DNA from: an uncultured Brachyspira sp.
GTDB taxonomy: Bacteria > Spirochaetota > Brachyspiria > Brachyspirales > Brachyspiraceae
Direction: 5' to 3'
NCBI RefSeq assembly: GCF_934747485.1
Contig: NZ_CAKVGN010000062.1
Span: forward strand, 1-17,869
Length of the DNA: 17,869 nt
Shown here: positions 15,232-17,869 of the stretch, in pieces
How the letters are laid out: the number at the start of each line of letters is the position of its first letter
How positions within the stretch are numbered: position 1 is the first letter of the stretch
Translations under genes and position numbers: made by a program
Notes under the pieces: model-generated
The model's input: only the letters and a program-made list of their open reading frames with translations
What the model was told of the DNA's origin: nothing
The model's database searches: none

Positions 15232-15948
15232 TTATTTATTATTTTCACAAATAAAAATGAATTTATTAAATATATTTTGCATTTTTATATTGGTTTCAGA
15301 CATTAATTCTGGGTGCCATTGAATGGCTAATATAAAATGATTTTTGTCTTTATATTCTATCGCTTCTATAATACCATCATTCGCCTTTGCAGCAATATTA
15401 AAGTCTTTTGCTGTTTTTCCTATTGCCTGATGATGAAAACTATTAACTTCGCTCTCTTCGCCTAATAAGTCATAAAGTATAGAAGTTTTATCTATTTTTA
15501 TTTTATGTGTTGCAACATCTGTTGGAGCTGTTTGAGAATGCAGTATATTGCTTTTGGTTTGAGATTCTATATCCTGAATTAAATCCCCTCCAAAATAAAC
15601 ATTAATAAGCTGCAATCCTCTGCATATTCCTAAGATAGGTTTTTTCATTTTAAATGCATAATCTAATAGTGTAAAATCAAACTCATCTCTTTCTTTTGAT
15701 ATAGTGCCGATTTTAGGGTGAGGCTCTTGATTGAAATAGAATGGGTGAATATCAACCCCTCCTGTCATAAGTATACCGGATACATTTTCTACCATTTTTT
15801 TTATGGTGTCTTTATCTTTTATTATTGGTATTATAACAGGCAGTCCCTTTGCTCTTACAATTGATTGTATATAAGAATCGTTTGCAAAAGATTTTTTACT
15901 GCCATTATCATTTAATATATTTCCAGATATTGCTATAATTTTATTCAT
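15232..15948 (-). CDS. Class I glutamine amidotransferase, gamma-glutamyl hydrolase type (peptidase C26, PuuD-like)
   Basis: The 238-residue protein belongs to the peptidase C26 family, which hydrolyses gamma-glutamyl bonds, for example in gamma-glutamyl-GABA. The catalytic triad is visible: C109 in GICRGLQ, and H212 and E214 in QWHPE. MTGGVDIHPFYF and NSFHHQAI are typical of the PuuD branch. No signal peptide is present, so it is cytoplasmic. The ATG at 15948 was chosen over the TTG at 15954, which only adds two residues. The leader is short (about 15 nt from the predicted transcription start) and lacks a clear Shine-Dalgarno. The OppA-type gene follows 76 bp downstream on the same strand, so both may serve scavenging of peptides or gamma-glutamyl compounds. 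The exact substrate is not shown by sequence. Confidence 0.9.
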   Translation of the reverse strand: MNKIIAISGNILNDNGSKKSFANDSYIQSIVRAKGLPVIIPIIKDKDTIKKMVENVSGILMTGGVDIHPFYFNQEPHPKIGTISKERDEFDFTLLDYAFKMKKPILGICRGLQLINVYFGGDLIQDIESQTKSNILHSQTAPTDVATHKIKIDKTSILYDLLGEESEVNSFHHQAIGKTAKDFNIAAKANDGIIEAIEYKDKNHFILAIQWHPELMSETNIKMQNIFNKFIFICENNK

Positions 15949-15969
15949 ATTCAAAGCCGTTTTTGTATA

Positions 15970-15997
15970 ATTATATTAAAATTATTATATTTGTCAA
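15970..15997 (-). promoter_or_regulatory. Promoter of the amidotransferase gene
   Basis: On the minus strand, TTGACA (15997-15992) and TATAAT (15975-15970) are 16 bp apart. Both hexamers are perfect. The transcription start should be near 15963, giving a leader of about 15 nt. Confidence 0.7.
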
Positions 15998-16078
15998 ATA
16001 CAAAATATATTATGTAATTTGATATATATATATTTTTTTGTATTATTAGTGAATTAATATGTTAATTCTTTAGTATTA

Positions 16079-16122
16079 TTATACAATAACATAATTAAAT
16101 TTATCTTTGTTTATACAATAAC
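16079..16122 (+). promoter_or_regulatory. 12-bp direct repeats in front of the nox promoter
   Basis: TTATACAATAAC occurs exactly twice, at 16079-16090 and 16111-16122, with starts 32 bp apart (three helical turns). The second copy abuts the -35 box. An 11-base version occurs at 270-280 in front of the phosphorylase gene. This layout suits an activator or repressor site, but no regulator is identified. Confidence 0.5.
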
Positions 16123-16151
16123 TTGACTAATAAAAATTTTTCTACTATAAT
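16123..16151 (+). promoter_or_regulatory. Strong sigma-70 promoter of nox
   Basis: TTGACT (16123-16128) and TATAAT (16146-16151) are 17 bp apart, a near-perfect consensus. The transcription start should be near 16158, with a leader of about 50 nt. Confidence 0.85.
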
Positions 16152-16163
16152 ATAAAACGATAT

Positions 16164-16184
16164 ATTTAATATGATATATTAAAT
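16164..16184. promoter_or_regulatory. 9-bp dyad in the nox leader
   Basis: ATTTAATAT (16164-16172) and ATATTAAAT (16176-16184) form a perfect inverted repeat around GAT, a few bases after the predicted transcription start. It could be an operator, or an mRNA 5' hairpin ahead of the AAAGGGG ribosome-binding site (16194-16200). Confidence 0.5.
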
Positions 16185-16208
16185 TAATTATTTAAAGGGG
16201 TTATTTAT

Positions 16209-17567
16209 ATGAAAGTAATAGTAATAGGCTGTAACCATGCTGGTACATGGGCTGCAAAAACTTTAAAAGCTACAGATCCTAATTGTCAAGTAGTAACTTA
16301 TGATAGAAATGATAATATATCTTTCTTAGCTTGCGGTATTGCTCTTTGGGTTGGCGGTGTAGTAAAAGATCCTAAGGGTTTATTTTATGCTAGTCCTGAA
16401 GGTTTGAAAAGCGAAGGAATAGAAGTTTATATGGGCCATGAAGTAACAAAAATAGATTGGGTTAACAAAAAAATGACTATTAAAGAATTAAAGACTGGTA
16501 AAGAATTTGAGGATAATTATGATAAACTTATTCTTGCTACTGGTTCTTGGCCTGTAACTCCTCCAATTGAGGGTTTAAAACAAGAAGGCACTACTTATGG
16601 TCTTAAAAAAGGTATTTTCTTCTCTAAACTTTATCAGCAAGGACAAGAAATTATTGATGAGATAGCTAAACCAGAAATTAAAAAAGTTATGGTAGTTGGT
16701 GCTGGTTATATAGGTGTTGAGCTTATAGAAGCTTTCAAAAACCATGGTAAAGAAGTTATCTTAATGGAAGCTATGCCTAGAGTTATGGCTAACTACTTTG
16801 ATAAAGAGATTACTGATGAGGCTGAAAAAAGAATTAAAGATGCTGGTATAGAAGTACATTTAGGTGAAACTGTTAAAAAGTTTGAAGGTGATGACAGAGT
16901 TAAAAAAGTTATTACTGACAAAGGTTCTTATGATGTAGATATGGTAGTTATGTCTGTAGGTTTCAGACCTAATAATGAACTTTATAAAGATTATTTAGAG
17001 ACTTTACCTAATGGTGCTATAGTTGTAGATACTACTATGAAAACAACTAAAGACCCTAATGTATTTGCTATTGGTGACTGTTCTACAGTATATTCAAGAG
17101 CTTCTGAAAAACAAGAGTATATTGCTTTAGCTACTAATGCTGTAAGAATGGGTATAGTTGCTGCTAATAATGCTTTAGGCAGACATGTTGAATACTGCGG
17201 TACTCAAGGTTCTAATGCTATTTGCGTATTTGGTTATAATATGGCTTCTACTGGTTGGTCTGAGGAGACTGCTAAGAAAAAAGGTTTAAAAGTTAAATCT
17301 AATTTCTTTAGAGATGCTGAAAGACCAGAGTTTATGCCTACTTATGAAGATGTATTGGTAAAAATCGTATATGAAGAGGGTACTGGACGTATGTTAGGTG
17401 CACAAATAGCTTCTAAACATAATCATGCTGAAGCAATACACGCATTCTCACTCGCTATACAAAAAGGTATGACAGTTCAAGAGTTTGCACTTTCTGACTT
17501 CTTCTTCCTCCCTCACTATAACAAACCATTATCTTGGATGACTATGGTTGCTTATACTGCTAAATAA
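16209..17567 (+). CDS. nox: NADH oxidase (water-forming type)
   Basis: The 452-residue flavoprotein oxidises NADH with oxygen in the cytoplasm; in anaerobic spirochaetes it removes oxygen and recycles NAD+. FAD binding: IGCNHAGTWAA at residues 6-16. The redox-active cysteine is C42 in SFLACGIALWVGG, as expected of the NOX family that reduces oxygen to water. The NADH-binding Rossmann motif is VVGAGYIGVE (162-171). The second FAD motif is VFAIGDC (285-291, D290). The C-terminal dimerisation domain is complete. The sequence closely matches the Brachyspira nox marker as I know it. The ATG at 16209 follows AAAGGGG (16194-16200). Promoter, repeats and a leader dyad upstream suggest strong, regulated expression. 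A terminator follows directly, so it is monocistronic. It is divergent from the amidotransferase gene. Confidence 0.97.
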   Translation: MKVIVIGCNHAGTWAAKTLKATDPNCQVVTYDRNDNISFLACGIALWVGGVVKDPKGLFYASPEGLKSEGIEVYMGHEVTKIDWVNKKMTIKELKTGKEFEDNYDKLILATGSWPVTPPIEGLKQEGTTYGLKKGIFFSKLYQQGQEIIDEIAKPEIKKVMVVGAGYIGVELIEAFKNHGKEVILMEAMPRVMANYFDKEITDEAEKRIKDAGIEVHLGETVKKFEGDDRVKKVITDKGSYDVDMVVMSVGFRPNNELYKDYLETLPNGAIVVDTTMKTTKDPNVFAIGDCSTVYSRASEKQEYIALATNAVRMGIVAANNALGRHVEYCGTQGSNAICVFGYNMASTGWSEETAKKKGLKVKSNFFRDAERPEFMPTYEDVLVKIVYEEGTGRMLGAQIASKHNHAEAIHAFSLAIQKGMTVQEFALSDFFFLPHYNKPLSWMTMVAYTAK

Positions 17568-17592
17568 TTATAATTTATTATAATTTATAAAT

Positions 17593-17626
17593 AAAAGCCT
17601 TATAGAATTATCTATAGGGCTTTTTA
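17593..17626 (+). terminator. Rho-independent terminator of nox
   Basis: A 14-bp stem (17593-17606 with 17611-17624, one G-U pair) encloses the loop ATTA and runs into T residues. Confidence 0.88.
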
Positions 17627-17794
17627 TTATTATATTTAATCTGCCTTTAAAACATAATTAGTATGATTTAATATTAATTCTATGCTTTTTATTTTTTATA
17701 AAATCTAAAAACTGTATGCCTTCAGAAAAATGGCAATAAAAAATGTTTTTAAGTTTTATATTGATATTATTTTATATTAATTATACAATTAGTA
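17627..17794. other. Non-coding AT-rich region after nox
   Basis: No gene, RNA or clear signal is seen between the nox terminator and the right inverted repeat. A weak TGCC/GGCA hairpin near 17718-17736 is too small to name. Confidence 0.55.
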
Positions 17795-17869
17795 TTGCAC
17801 AGGAGCCAGACATATTGCAGTTAGGAATTCCTTAATTTCTTAAAGTATAGCATAGGTGTATCATAATTT
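17795..17869 (-). repeat. Right copy of 75-bp inverted repeat
   Basis: This is the reverse complement of 62-136 with five differences. It runs to the last base of the window, so it may continue beyond. Inward of 17795 similarity ends abruptly. Confidence 0.85.

Noticed and set aside
15156..15248. N-terminal extension of the OppA-type protein to 15248
   Set aside because: It overlaps the end of the amidotransferase gene, lacks a ribosome-binding site and would bury the lipoprotein signal.
17795..17869. tRNA or other structural RNA at the right edge
   Set aside because: No cloverleaf or T-loop motif can be drawn; the sequence is better explained as the inverted repeat.

Overview
The window is very AT-rich spirochaete DNA, most probably from Brachyspira. 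The strongest evidence is the last gene, which I recognise as the Brachyspira NADH oxidase (nox). The low-GC codon use, the SpII-type lipoprotein and outer-membrane-type proteins, and the dispersed repeat between accessory genes fit this. I cannot fix the species.

Layout. 1-311 is a non-coding leader holding the left copy of a 75-bp repeat. 312-2876 is an alpha-glucan phosphorylase with a clear terminator. 3113-3810 is a DUF554 membrane protein broken into two frames at a run of seven A. 3849-4964 is an unrecognised acidic protein. 4981-7245 is an accessory block on the minus strand: an Rpn-family PD-(D/E)XK nuclease/transposase-like gene and a leucine-rich-repeat gene. Each is preceded by the same type of promoter and by a copy of a roughly 180-bp palindrome-rich repeat. 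A promoter-like and gene-end-like remnant lies next to the second repeat copy. 7246-10263 (minus) is a SNF2-type helicase. 10535-12144 (plus) is a two-gene unit: a small single-pass membrane protein and a secreted TPR protein with a 30-bp minisatellite linker. 12289-13556 (plus) encodes an outer-membrane-barrel-like protein and a DUF2147 exported protein. 13557-15948 (minus) encodes a peptide-binding lipoprotein of the OppA class and a class I glutamine amidotransferase of the gamma-glutamyl hydrolase type (peptidase C26). 16209-17567 is nox, with a strong promoter and several possible operator elements. The window ends in an inverted second copy of the 75-bp repeat (17795-17869).

How the genes fit together. 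Core metabolism (glycogen breakdown, oxygen scavenging with NADH reoxidation, peptide and gamma-glutamyl compound scavenging) and envelope genes surround one small accessory block. The most unusual features are: (a) the accessory block, where repeat, promoter and gene recur as a unit and the promoters sit so close to the start codons that the mRNAs should be leaderless; and (b) the 75-bp inverted repeats about 17.7 kb apart, which could support inversion of the whole segment. Several gene starts were moved from upstream TTG codons to ATG codons on the basis of Shine-Dalgarno or promoter positions. All comparisons were made by eye.
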